Assembly: GCF_020386615.1 (NCBI RefSeq)
Contig: NZ_CP077769.1
Coordinates: 62,001 to 126,000 of the forward strand
Origin: Chitinophaga pendula
Lineage (GTDB): Bacteria; Bacteroidota; Bacteroidia; Chitinophagales; Chitinophagaceae
Direction: 5' to 3'
DNA: 64,000 nucleotides
Shown here: piece by piece, positions 43,458-51,981 of the stretch
Layout: the number at the start of each line of letters is the position of its first letter
Numbering within the stretch: position 1 is the first letter of the stretch
Translations under genes and position numbers: made by a program
The notes under the pieces: model-generated
What the model saw: the letters and a program-made list of their open reading frames with translations, nothing else
Databases searched by the model: none
Told to the model about the DNA's origin: nothing

Positions 43458-44221
43458 AACAATTACCTAACATCCTTACCCTGTGCAACCTGTTTTGCGG
43501 CGCCCTCGCCGTTATCTGCATCCTGCACGCCCCTCAATACATCGCAGAGTTCAATGGTAATGACTATACCATCACTAACCCGGCCCCCGTATACTGGGCT
43601 TCCGCACTCGTAGTCCTCGCAGGGGTCTTCGATTTCTTCGATGGCCTCGTTGCCCGCTGGCTCAAAGTACAATCCCCCATGGGTAAAGAACTCGATTCCC
43701 TGGCGGATGTCATCAGCTTCGGACTCGTACCTGGTATGATCCTGTTCCGCCTGCTCCGTACCGCCTATATGCAAATGCCCGACGTATTCGATGTGTCTTA
43801 CGTCAACCTCGCTCCAGCCCTATTGGTACCGTGTTTTGCAGCATATCGCCTCGCTAAGTTCAACCTCGATACCCGGCAGTCCGAAAACTTCATCGGCATG
43901 CCCACTCCCGCAGTAGGGCTGCTGGTAGCGTCTTTCCCACTCATAGTATTGTACAACTCCTTCAACCTAGCTCACTGGCTCCAGCATATATGGGTACTCT
44001 ACGGCATCATCGCCATACTCTGCTACCTCATGGTCGCAGAAATACCAATGATCAGCCTTAAATTCAAAAGCCTGTCTGTCGCCAAGAACTGGCCTCGCTT
44101 CCTCCTCATTGCCCTGGCCATCATCAGTATTCCTCTCCTGCAATATGCCGCCGTACCCTTCATATTCCTGGCATACGTCATCCTCTCATTGGTAGCGCCT
44201 CCTAAGATCAGCACCACTTAA
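43442..44221 (+). CDS. pssA: CDP-diacylglycerol-serine O-phosphatidyltransferase
   Basis: 259 residues (255 if the ATG at 43454 is used). The CDP-alcohol phosphotransferase signature is intact: FDGLVARWLKVQSPMGKELDSLAD, with the D-G-x2-A-R-x8-G-x3-D-x3-D arrangement near residues 65-88. Six or more membrane helices follow, e.g. AVGLLVASFPLIVLY and FIFLAYVILSLVA. It makes phosphatidylserine, precursor of phosphatidylethanolamine, in the inner membrane. Confidence 0.93.
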   Translation: MDQIMKQLPNILTLCNLFCGALAVICILHAPQYIAEFNGNDYTITNPAPVYWASALVVLAGVFDFFDGLVARWLKVQSPMGKELDSLADVISFGLVPGMILFRLLRTAYMQMPDVFDVSYVNLAPALLVPCFAAYRLAKFNLDTRQSENFIGMPTPAVGLLVASFPLIVLYNSFNLAHWLQHIWVLYGIIAILCYLMVAEIPMISLKFKSLSVAKNWPRFLLIALAIISIPLLQYAAVPFIFLAYVILSLVAPPKISTT

Positions 44222-44267
44222 TGGCCGCCCGCAACGACAAAATGTTAATTCTTATCTATTTATTCTA

Positions 44268-44275
44268 TAGTTTTG
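44268..44275 (+). promoter_or_regulatory. -7 element (TAGTTTTG) of purS
   Basis: Exact TAnnTTTG 19 nt before the purS ATG. Confidence 0.55.
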
Positions 44276-44294
44276 CGTCAAAATTTTTAGCACA

Positions 44295-44540
44295 ATGACT
44301 TTTACTGCACATATCAATGTGATGCCACTGAAAGAATTGCTCGACCCTCAGGGTAAAGCAGTAATGAGCGGACTGAAGAACCTCGGTCTGAACCAGATCA
44401 ATGATGTGAGAATAGGCAAACACATTACCCTGCATATCGAAGCCAATACCAAAGAAGATGCCCTGCAGATCGCCGAAACCGCCTGCCAGAAACTCCTGGC
44501 TAACCAGGTAATGGAGTCTTTTGAAGTAAATATCCAGTAA
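44295..44540 (+). CDS. purS: Phosphoribosylformylglycinamidine synthase subunit PurS
   Basis: 81 residues, the normal PurS length. Pattern FTAHINVMPLKELLDPQGKAV, then GLNQINDVRIGKHITLHI and LLANQVMESFEVNI. PurS bridges PurQ and PurL in the formylglycinamide amidotransferase complex of purine synthesis. Here purS stands alone with its own promoter; purQ and purL are not in the window. Confidence 0.92.
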   Translation: MTFTAHINVMPLKELLDPQGKAVMSGLKNLGLNQINDVRIGKHITLHIEANTKEDALQIAETACQKLLANQVMESFEVNIQ

Positions 44541-44555
44541 GCCACATTTACGATT

Positions 44556-44626
44556 TACGATTTTAGATTTACGATCTCATGTAAATGTTCAGGCAACAAA
44601 TCTCAGGTCGTAGGTCTAAAATCGTA
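44556..44626 (+). repeat. 19-bp inverted repeat between purS and rsmI
   Basis: Arms TACGATTTTAGATTTACGA and TCGTAGGTCTAAAATCGTA pair over 19 bp in RNA (17 Watson-Crick, 2 G-U) across a 33-nt loop. The stem ends 5 nt before the rsmI ATG. A related TTTTAGATTTAC...AATCGTACAT pair of words occurs between tgt and the LptF/G gene. Confidence 0.6.
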
Positions 44627-44631
44627 CATCA

Positions 44632-45303
44632 ATGAAATTATATATAGTTCCCTCTCCAATAGGTAATCTCGATGATATCACCTACCGCGCCGTTAAAGTA
44701 CTGACAGACGCAGACCTCATCCTCGCAGAAGATACCCGCACCTCCGGATTCCTGCTCAAACACTACCAGATCAGCAAGCCCGTTACCCCCTACCATCAAC
44801 ACAACGAACATAAAGTATTACAACACCTGCTGCAACAATTGCAAGCCGGTAAGACCATGGCCCTCCTCACAGATGCAGGCACACCAGGCGTCTCCGATCC
44901 GGGATTCCTGCTCGTAAGAGAATGTATCCGCGCCGGCGTACCCGTCGAATGCCTCCCCGGCGCCACCGCCTTTGTACCCGCCCTCGTCAACAGCGGCATC
45001 CCCATGAACCGCTTCTCCTTCGAAGGCTTCCTCCCACCAAAAAAAGGCCGCCATACCCTGCTCACCAGGCTTGCAGAAGAAGACCGCACCATCGTATGCT
45101 ACGAATCCCCCATGCGCCTCGTCAAAACCCTCGAAGACTTTATACAATACTTCGGCCCCGACAGACTTTGCTGCGTCTCCCGCGAACTCACCAAAATGTT
45201 TGAAGAAAATAAAAGAGGATCACTACAGGAAGTAAGGGATCACTTCGCAGAAAAAGGCGTAAAAGGAGAGATCGTGATTATCCTCCAGGGAAAAGATGGA
45301 TAA
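44632..45303 (+). CDS. rsmI: 16S rRNA (cytidine1402-2'-O)-methyltransferase
   Basis: 223 residues of the tetrapyrrole-methylase fold. MKLYIVPSPIGNLDDITYRA, LILAEDTRTSG, MALLTDAGTPGVSDPGFLLVREC, CLPGATAFVPALVNSG and YESPMRLVKTL are all RsmI hallmarks; CCVSRELTKMFEE closes the core. It modifies the decoding centre of the small ribosomal subunit. Converges on the nitroreductase-type gene with 41 bp between stops. Confidence 0.95.
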   Translation: MKLYIVPSPIGNLDDITYRAVKVLTDADLILAEDTRTSGFLLKHYQISKPVTPYHQHNEHKVLQHLLQQLQAGKTMALLTDAGTPGVSDPGFLLVRECIRAGVPVECLPGATAFVPALVNSGIPMNRFSFEGFLPPKKGRHTLLTRLAEEDRTIVCYESPMRLVKTLEDFIQYFGPDRLCCVSRELTKMFEENKRGSLQEVRDHFAEKGVKGEIVIILQGKDG

Positions 45304-45344
45304 ACGGGAACCCCTTCATATAAAGAGCTCCCGCTAAATAACTA

Positions 45345-46028
45345 TCAATAAAAGAACGCTACCTCCTCCAGCGCCTTACGACGCAGATCAGGCACCCAGC
45401 ACTCCTCCGCCGGATAACCCACCGGTACCAGCAGGAACGGCTTCTCATTCTCCGGACGCTCCAGAATACTACCCAGGAAATTCATCGGGCTCGGCGTATG
45501 CGTCAACGCCACCAACCCAGCATGATGGATCGCTGCCAGCAAAAAACCCGCAGCAATACCCGCACTCTCCTGCACATAGTAGTTGTTATGCTTATGCCCA
45601 TTCTCCTCTACCTCGTAAATACGCTTGAACAGAATGATCAGCCAGGGCGCCACCTCCAGGAAAGGCTTCTGCCAGTCCGTCTGCAAAGGCCGTAGATCCT
45701 TTAACCACTCCTCACTCATGCGCCCGTTATAACTCCGGTACTCCTCCGCCTCCGCTTCCTGACGGATAAGCTGCTTGATCGCAGGGCGCTCCACCGCACA
45801 AAACGTCCACGGCTGCTTGTGCGCCCCCGATGGCGCCGTACTCGCCGTCAGGATAATGTTCTCAATAACCTCCCGGGATACAGGCCGGTCTGAAAAGTCG
45901 CGGACAGTACGACGTTTGTCCATCCAATGCAGGAAATCCTGAGATTGACGCAGCATTGCAGAGGGCTCATAAGTATCATGTGTATAGTCCACAAATGGAT
46001 AACCGTCAATGATTCTTTTGGTTGACAT
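45345..46028 (-). CDS. Iodotyrosine deiodinase (IYD)-like nitroreductase-fold flavoprotein
   Basis: 227 residues from ATG at MSTKRIIDGY; the frame extends 21 codons upstream without conservation. FMN-binding features: DKRRTVRDFSDRPV (Arg39-Arg40), TAPSGAHKQPWTF and the C-terminal LLPVGYP-like 'LLVPVGYPAEE' with PDLRRK. The active-site lid has the IYD substrate residues: Glu96 and Tyr100 four apart in EYRSY, and Lys121 in TDWQKPFLE. These correspond to the Glu/Tyr/Lys that hold the halotyrosine zwitterion in human IYD. A characterised bacterial IYD comes from another Bacteroidota, Haliscomenobacter hydrossis. Generic nitroreductases lack this lid. Confidence 0.88.
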   Translation of the reverse strand: MSTKRIIDGYPFVDYTHDTYEPSAMLRQSQDFLHWMDKRRTVRDFSDRPVSREVIENIILTASTAPSGAHKQPWTFCAVERPAIKQLIRQEAEAEEYRSYNGRMSEEWLKDLRPLQTDWQKPFLEVAPWLIILFKRIYEVEENGHKHNNYYVQESAGIAAGFLLAAIHHAGLVALTHTPSPMNFLGSILERPENEKPFLLVPVGYPAEECWVPDLRRKALEEVAFFY

Positions 46029-46107
46029 ACTACATTTTTTATGGTTTAGATGATTGTTGTAAAGGGTAATATGAAAAGATGATAACCACATCTCCTCACC
46101 TGGCTAT

Positions 46108-46131
46108 TTATCAATGTCCGCATATTGATAA
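46108..46131. repeat. Short inverted repeat TTATCAAT-n8-ATTGATAA
   Basis: Perfect 8-bp arms, 80 bp upstream of the IYD-like gene in the 359-bp divergent spacer to the M1 peptidase. Possible operator; I see no other feature there. Confidence 0.4.
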
Positions 46132-46387
46132 GAGAACAGCCTGCACACAAACAAGGGTAATAGTCCGCTACAAATGGTACCACCAGGTGCCGCCTACAAA
46201 TAAACAGCATTTAATTACATTTTACATAACACCGCCGCATATTTATTCTTTTCATGTGTCACAGCGTGTTTTACCACCAATTACATCACATGGAACGAAT
46301 ACCATACCGCCTTTCAACCATTTTTTGGAAAGCTGCTCACCGAAATTGTCATAAATTAGCACCTTAATCAAAAATGGAAATACGTCG

Positions 46388-48271
46388 ATGAAGCAATTGC
46401 TATTGGGAAAAAGCATTGCCCTATGTCTGCTATTCGCAACAGCCGCGCAGGCTCAGCCTGACCGCTGGCAACAAAGGGTAAAGTATACAATGGACATCAA
46501 CATGGATGTACAGGCACACCGCCTCAGTGGTAAACAAAAACTGCAATATTTTAATAACTCCCCTGATACCCTCTACAAGGTCTTCTACCACCTGTATTGG
46601 AACGCATTCCAGCCCAATAGCATGATGGACGTACGCAGCCGCGAACTGGGAAAAGTAGTGTATGGCAAAGATCGCCGGGGCAATAACATGCAGGACTGGG
46701 ACCAGCGCGTACGCGACCGCATCTCCAAACTGGAACCCAACGAAGTCGGCTACCAGAAAGTGCTGTCCCTCAAACGCGATGGCAGAAAACAAAACTATAA
46801 GGTCATCGAAACCATCCTCGAAGTCTCCCTCGACAAACCCATCCTGCCACGTACCACCACCACCTTCGATATGGACTTCGAAGCACAGGTGCCCGTACAA
46901 ATACGCCGCAGCGGCCGTAATAACGTCGAAGGCGTAGACTACTCCATGGCACAGTGGTACCCTAAAATGTGCGAATACGACTACGAAGGCTGGCATCCAA
47001 CACCCTACATCGCCCGCGAATTCTATGGCGTTTGGGGCGACTATGACGTAAAGATCAGCATCGATAAAGCATTCACCGTCGCCGGTACCGGCTACCTCCA
47101 AAACCCCCAGCAGATCGGCCACGGATACGAAACACCCGGCTCCAAAGTACAAACCCCCGCCGGCGACAAACTCACCTGGCACTTCGTAGCCCCCAACGTA
47201 CACGACTTCGTATGGGCCGCCGATCCAGACTATAAACATATCACCCAACAGGTAGATGGCTTCACCGCCCACTTCTTCTATATCGAAAACGAAACCACCA
47301 AAACCACCTGGCCACAACTGGCTAACATGATACCCAAGGCCTACGCGTTCATCAAACAACACTATGGCCCTTACCCCTATAAACAATACTCCTTTATCCA
47401 GGGCGGCGATGGCGGTATGGAATACCCAATGGCCACTCTCATCATGGGAAATGGTAAAATGATGGGACTATACAATGTCGCCATCCACGAATGGATGCAC
47501 AGCTGGTACCAGATGATGATGGCTACCAACGAAAGCCTCTACCCCTGGATGGATGAAGGCTTCACCACCTTCGCCGAAGACAATACCATCTACAACACCA
47601 TCGACTCCCTCAAAGGACAAAATCCACATGCCGGCTCCTACCGAACCTACTTCGCCCTGGCCAACAGCGGCCGGGAAGAGCCCATGTCCACCCACTCCGA
47701 TCACTACAATACCAACTTCGGATATAGCACCACCGCCTACGCAAAAGGAGCCGTATTCCTCGAACAATTGGGATACATCATCGGCGCCGCCAATCGCGAT
47801 AAAGGCCTCCTCAATTACTACTGGACCTGGCGCTTCAAACATCCCAATCCAAACGACTTCATCCGCATCATGGAAAAACAAAGCGGTATACAGCTCGATT
47901 GGTACAAACAATACCTGGTTTATACCACCAAACACATCGACTACGGTATCGACAGCATTTATGAAAAAGGGAATAAAACAATCGTACGCCTCGCCAGGGT
48001 CGGACTAATGCCCATGCCCATAGATCTCGTCGTAACACCTAAGACCGGCGATAAAGTAATGCACTACGTACCACTATCCATCATGTTCGGCGAAAAACCT
48101 AATGAAGATGCCTCCATGAAACGCGTAGTACACGATGGCTGGTACTGGACACATCCCACCTACGAAGTGGAAATAGACCTGCCATTATCCGCTATCAAAG
48201 AAGTAGAGATAGACCCCAGCCAAAGACTGGCCGATATCGATCGCAGCAACAACAGGCTGATAGTACAATAA
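46388..48271 (+). CDS. Secreted M1-family metallopeptidase
   Basis: 627 residues with signal peptide (SIALCLLFATAAQAQ). Zinc site HEWMHSW (HExxH, near residue 368) with the downstream Glu in WMDEGFTTFAEDN and the substrate-binding GGMEYPMAT in place of GAMEN. The N-terminal beta domain opens with WQQRVKYTMDINMDVQAHRLSGKQKLQYFNN (read in parts). Aminopeptidase N-like enzymes trim peptides; this one is secreted and likely periplasmic or outer-membrane associated, as there is no T9SS CTD. Bidirectional hairpin follows. Confidence 0.93.
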   Translation: MKQLLLGKSIALCLLFATAAQAQPDRWQQRVKYTMDINMDVQAHRLSGKQKLQYFNNSPDTLYKVFYHLYWNAFQPNSMMDVRSRELGKVVYGKDRRGNNMQDWDQRVRDRISKLEPNEVGYQKVLSLKRDGRKQNYKVIETILEVSLDKPILPRTTTTFDMDFEAQVPVQIRRSGRNNVEGVDYSMAQWYPKMCEYDYEGWHPTPYIAREFYGVWGDYDVKISIDKAFTVAGTGYLQNPQQIGHGYETPGSKVQTPAGDKLTWHFVAPNVHDFVWAADPDYKHITQQVDGFTAHFFYIENETTKTTWPQLANMIPKAYAFIKQHYGPYPYKQYSFIQGGDGGMEYPMATLIMGNGKMMGLYNVAIHEWMHSWYQMMMATNESLYPWMDEGFTTFAEDNTIYNTIDSLKGQNPHAGSYRTYFALANSGREEPMSTHSDHYNTNFGYSTTAYAKGAVFLEQLGYIIGAANRDKGLLNYYWTWRFKHPNPNDFIRIMEKQSGIQLDWYKQYLVYTTKHIDYGIDSIYEKGNKTIVRLARVGLMPMPIDLVVTPKTGDKVMHYVPLSIMFGEKPNEDASMKRVVHDGWYWTHPTYEVEIDLPLSAIKEVEIDPSQRLADIDRSNNRLIVQ

Positions 48272-48290
48272 TATCACCTGGCCAAATACC

Positions 48291-48342
48291 AGCTCTCCGG
48301 ATGCCATACCTCCAGCAGGTACAGCATCCGGAGAGCTTTTTA
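48291..48342. terminator. Terminator between the M1 peptidase and MFS genes
   Basis: Perfect 14-bp stem AGCTCTCCGGATGC/GCATCCGGAGAGCT with a 19-nt loop and TTTTT on the + strand; lies between convergent genes. Confidence 0.88.
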
Positions 48343-48359
48343 CAGGGTAGGAGAGAGGA

Positions 48360-49640
48360 TTATAATTGAGATAACTGCCGGTAAGCAGACGACCGCATCG
48401 CCAGCAAAGTGACGATCAACCCAATAGTACCGGCAATGATAAAGATAAGCGCAATACCCCTGTCGGTACCCACGCCAAACCAGCTGCCGAATAGCTCCAC
48501 CCCCTTACCCGTAGTCATAAAAGGAATAAAGATGAAATGCGCTACAGGCCCTATCACAAAAGCCGTGATCGGAGAAGCCGCCTGCTCAATACTCTGCGCA
48601 AAACCAAATACACGCCCCTGCCGCTCCAGCGGTACCGCCTTCTGCAAAATCGTCTGCTCCGCAGCTTCTATGACAGGAATGAGACACATGTAGATAAACA
48701 CACCCACACCCAGGAGCACGATCGATGCCTGGATAGTAAAGAAAATACAAATGATCCACATCACCACGTTGCAAAGAAATAACGTACGTATAGGCCGCTC
48801 ACCCAATCCCCGCTTGGCTACCATAATGCCTCCCAGGATAAATCCCAGGCTCAGTACACCCCATAATATACCCCATACCTGCACCGATACCAGCGTCAGG
48901 CCATAAGGGTCCATCAGCGACATAAATACGCCCCCCAGGAAGTTATTGAATGTGTTGAAAAAGATCAGGGCAAAAAGACCGGGGATAAGATGGATCGCTT
49001 TGATAGTCCCTTTCACATCTATCGCGCCGTGGGGCGTATCACCATGCACGATCTCCTTTTCTGGGATATGTACCGCCAATAAGTGAAGAATGGACAACAG
49101 GCAGAGTATCAGCGACGCGATCAGTATCCAGAACATACCCAGGAAACCTACCGCCATACCACTCATAATGGAGGCCAGCAGAAAAGATACGCCGTTCACC
49201 GTGCCCACCATCCCGTTCGCTTTATCCCGCTCTTCAGGAGGGATCATAATGGTCACAATTGTAGGTAGCGCAATACCACGCAGGTTGCCTGCCAGGGCGC
49301 CAAACAAGGCCAGCAGGATGAACACCCAGAGTAAGATACTATCGTCGTGTTTGAAAGCACCTGCCGGTGCCGTCGCATACAGCACAGCAGCAATCACATA
49401 TAGTACCAGCGACGCGATGTTGGAGATCATCATGGACGTCCGCTTCCGGTACCGGTCCACGATCGAACCGAGCAGGAACCCCGATAACGCTACCGTACCA
49501 ACGTATACGCCCGCCATGACAGACGTCGCCAGCACAGATTTCGTTTCCAGGTATACCCAGAAAGTAACCGCAAACCAGACAAATGTATTGGTGATGGACG
49601 TAGCAAAGGTGTTGGCTAAAATCGCATAAAAGGGCCTCAT
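48360..49640 (-). CDS. MFS transporter
   Basis: 426 residues with 12 predicted membrane helices. The loop after helix 2 carries GSIVDRYRKRTSMM, the major facilitator signature (G-x3-D-R-x-R-R/K-like). Helices such as ILLWVFILLALFGALAG and VLLGVGVFIYMCLIPVIEAA are evident, and the C-terminal half contains ERQGRVFGFAQSI. It resembles the macrolide-efflux (MefA-like/ENTS-like) group, so a drug-efflux role is possible but unproved. The upstream neighbours on the same strand are small genes of the sigma cluster. Confidence 0.88.
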   Translation of the reverse strand: MRPFYAILANTFATSITNTFVWFAVTFWVYLETKSVLATSVMAGVYVGTVALSGFLLGSIVDRYRKRTSMMISNIASLVLYVIAAVLYATAPAGAFKHDDSILLWVFILLALFGALAGNLRGIALPTIVTIMIPPEERDKANGMVGTVNGVSFLLASIMSGMAVGFLGMFWILIASLILCLLSILHLLAVHIPEKEIVHGDTPHGAIDVKGTIKAIHLIPGLFALIFFNTFNNFLGGVFMSLMDPYGLTLVSVQVWGILWGVLSLGFILGGIMVAKRGLGERPIRTLFLCNVVMWIICIFFTIQASIVLLGVGVFIYMCLIPVIEAAEQTILQKAVPLERQGRVFGFAQSIEQAASPITAFVIGPVAHFIFIPFMTTGKGVELFGSWFGVGTDRGIALIFIIAGTIGLIVTLLAMRSSAYRQLSQL

Positions 49641-49747
49641 AACTAATGGTTTCCGGACATAAATTAACCAAAAAACCGGTTACCCCCTATACTAAAATGA
49701 CGATCAGGATTCGTCAGCCGGCTACGCACAAAAAGAAGAGAAAAATA

Positions 49748-49975
49748 TCAATCCAGTAATTCACAATCAAATCCGCTACGCCTTACAAAATCAATCATCG
49801 TATCCTCTGATACCGGCATGTCGACTATACGTAATACCTTGTCGCAGTCCTCCAGGTCTACATTGCAGGACCCTACCTGGAATTGCCGGCGGATCGCTGT
49901 TAACATTTCCAGACTATCACGCCGGGTGGCAATGTTGGTCTTGAATATTCCGATCATAAGAACAGTGTTTTGCAT
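49748..49975 (-). CDS. Small HMA-like-fold protein, unknown function
   Basis: 75 residues, soluble, starting MQNTVLMIGIFKTNI and with the core CNVDLEDCDKVLRIVDMP ending GFDCELLD. The beta-alpha-beta-beta-alpha-beta pattern and the closing GFxxE/CEL recall heavy-metal-associated (ferredoxin-like) domains, but the CxxC metal site is missing. Similar short proteins are seen beside other genes in Bacteroidota. Lies 80 bp after the membrane protein of the sigma cluster. Confidence 0.6.
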   Translation of the reverse strand: MQNTVLMIGIFKTNIATRRDSLEMLTAIRRQFQVGSCNVDLEDCDKVLRIVDMPVSEDTMIDFVRRSGFDCELLD

Positions 49976-50055
49976 GGTAATGGTGTGGTGCTACCTCGGA
50001 AAGTAGGAAGGCGAAAGTATCATTCACCAGCGCCTTCCCGCTTATCCGCGGGTAG

Positions 50056-50529
50056 TTAAATATTTTCAGTACGTTCCGGTTCATTATTACCCTCGCCTGC
50101 CTCATTCCGCCAGTCACGATAACCGCCACCCTGCCGGCCCGCATCCTTGTCAGATCGGCCAAAACGAGACCGGCTCACACACTCCCCATAACGCTCCGCA
50201 AACCGCTCCCGGATACGCTCCCGCTGCTCAGGATCTAACCGCTCCATCCGGTTCATCATCTTATCCTTCCATTGCTTCTTCCCCTTAAATCCCCAGCCAC
50301 CATCATGCCCGCCACTGTTGTGCCAGCCGAAAAGCAACTTACTCAGCAATAAAATACCTAATGCCTGCCAGAACGTTATGATTGGCCCATGGAACAACTC
50401 AGGTACCAGCCAGTTCCACAGCATCATGATCACAAAACCCAACGCCCCTATACATAGCACACCCAACACTACAAACTTAAGTATGCCCAGGCCGATCTTT
50501 TTTCCACTGCCCCTTGGTATTCTTCCCAT
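50056..50529 (-). CDS. Two-helix membrane protein cotranscribed with an ECF sigma factor
   Basis: 157 residues. Two membrane helices (ILKFVVLGVLCIGALGFVIMML and WQALGILLLSKLLFG) then a charged cytoplasmic or periplasmic tail rich in Arg/Glu (MERLDPEQRERIRERFAER) and a Gly/Glu/Asn-rich end. It starts 14 bp after the sigma factor's stop, so the two are one operon. The position is that of an anti-sigma factor, but no anti-sigma domain is recognisable. The DPEQR-Arg segment is loosely like Spy/CpxP-type tails. Confidence 0.75.
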   Translation of the reverse strand: MGRIPRGSGKKIGLGILKFVVLGVLCIGALGFVIMMLWNWLVPELFHGPIITFWQALGILLLSKLLFGWHNSGGHDGGWGFKGKKQWKDKMMNRMERLDPEQRERIRERFAERYGECVSRSRFGRSDKDAGRQGGGYRDWRNEAGEGNNEPERTENI

Positions 50530-50543
50530 GATAATATGTTTAA

Positions 50544-51137
50544 TTAGTCATTTAATAACTCCCGGTACAACTGTTCCAGGCGATCACGCAAATACAATAC
50601 AGCATACCGCTTGCGCGACAATAAAGTGTTCACCGGCACACCCGTCGCTTCCGACATCTCCTTGAAGGATTTACCCTCCACCTCATGCTGCAGGAACACA
50701 TCCCGCTGCTCCGCCGGCAACTCCTCCACTGCCTGCATGATAGCCTCCGCCATCACCTTACGTAACATCGGCGCATCCGCCTGCCCCGTAACACCCGTGT
50801 CCGCCAGCATCTCCGTCAGAAACAAATGCTCCTCCCCATCTACCACCGCCGTATGATCCGAAAAATTACTCTCCCGCTTCTTACGGAACCAATCCGTAAT
50901 CTTATTTCGCGTTACCGCAAATAACCACCCCGTCAGAGAGTCTATATGACTACCCAACCGCAGGTACTCCGTAAACTGGTAGAATACATCCTGTAAAATA
51001 TCCTCCGCATCCGCCACATTATTCACCCGCTGGCGAATAAAGTGAAGCAAACGCTTACGCTCCTGCCTGACGGTCTGCTGTATGCGCTCGTTTTGTTCTT
51101 GAACCATAGATGTGGGTGTGAGGACCAACTCTTTCAT
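50544..51137 (-). CDS. ECF-family RNA polymerase sigma factor
   Basis: 197 residues. Region 2: RLLHFIRQRVNNVADAEDILQDVFYQF with TGWLFAVTRNKITDWFRKK; region 4: LPAEQRDVFLQHEVEGKSFKEMSEATGVPVNTLLSRKRYA (read in parts). These are the two sigma domains of the extracytoplasmic-function group. An alternative ATG at 51107 would remove 10 residues. The downstream membrane protein is likely its regulator, by operon position. Target promoters are unknown. Confidence 0.92.
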   Translation of the reverse strand: MKELVLTPTSMVQEQNERIQQTVRQERKRLLHFIRQRVNNVADAEDILQDVFYQFTEYLRLGSHIDSLTGWLFAVTRNKITDWFRKKRESNFSDHTAVVDGEEHLFLTEMLADTGVTGQADAPMLRKVMAEAIMQAVEELPAEQRDVFLQHEVEGKSFKEMSEATGVPVNTLLSRKRYAVLYLRDRLEQLYRELLND

Positions 51138-51257
51138 CTTAATAAGGAAGACGATACAAGTGGTAGGATATTGTACAATTGGTCAAAAATTTTCCGGGGT
51201 AAGAAAAATAGGATAGCAGGGGTTAACATCTTTTTATAACACATTCATTAACAGCAC

Positions 51258-51899
51258 TTACACCACCACCACATACTTCTGCTCAAAGTAAGGCTCCGGG
51301 AATAACTCGAAAATGTCCGTCAGCAAAGGCCGGCAACCACTCTCCGATATCTCCTGCGCCAGATCACCGCCCTTCAGACAGATCAACCGGCCCCGAAAAT
51401 CACGCTCCTCCTGAGCCGCCCGCAAATCCGGCTGTAATGACTTCCGCAACACCGGCTTACTCCATTTCCACAGATCCTGCAACGGCGCCACCGCCCGAGA
51501 TACCACCGTGTCAAACTTCCGCTTCACATCCTCCACACGACTATGCGCAGTCGTCACATTACGCAGCTGCAAAGCCTCCGCTACCGCCTCCACTACCTTG
51601 ATCTTTTTGCCGATAGAATCCACCAGGTGGAATTGCACCTCCGGGAAAAAGATCGCTAACGGAATACCAGGAAAACCACCCCCCGTACCCAGGTCCAGCA
51701 CCGTCATCCCATCAGCAAAATCCGCAATAGCAGCTATCGCCAACGAATGCAACACATGCTTCTCATACAATGCATCAATATCCTTCCGCGATATCACATT
51801 GATTTGCTCATTCCACTCCTTATACAGCCCCCCCAATGCCTGAAATTGCTGCATCTGCGTATCCGAAAAGTCGTCAAAGTATTTTAAAATGATCTCCAT
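51258..51899 (-). CDS. rsmG: 16S rRNA (guanine527-N7)-methyltransferase
   Basis: 213 residues. AdoMet-binding VLDLGTGGGFPGIPLAIFFPE (near residue 70), VDSIGKKIKVVEAVA, and VVSRAVAPLQDLWKWSKP. The N-terminal YKEWNEQINVISRKDID is also typical. It methylates G527 of 16S rRNA; loss gives low-level streptomycin resistance in other species. Neighbours are the sigma cluster downstream and a glycosyltransferase upstream, with no functional link evident. Confidence 0.95.
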   Translation of the reverse strand: MEIILKYFDDFSDTQMQQFQALGGLYKEWNEQINVISRKDIDALYEKHVLHSLAIAAIADFADGMTVLDLGTGGGFPGIPLAIFFPEVQFHLVDSIGKKIKVVEAVAEALQLRNVTTAHSRVEDVKRKFDTVVSRAVAPLQDLWKWSKPVLRKSLQPDLRAAQEERDFRGRLICLKGGDLAQEISESGCRPLLTDIFELFPEPYFEQKYVVVV

Positions 51900-51981
51900 A
51901 TCGTATAATTAGCGATGCCCTCCTCATCGGAAGGCACATAAAAATACCGCTAGCAACGGTATAATCCCCCAAACATGGTGA

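Noticed and set aside
46430..47386. 318-codon minus-strand frame opposite the M1 peptidase
   Set aside because: Antisense shadow; the plus strand has signal peptide, HExxH and GGMEYP.
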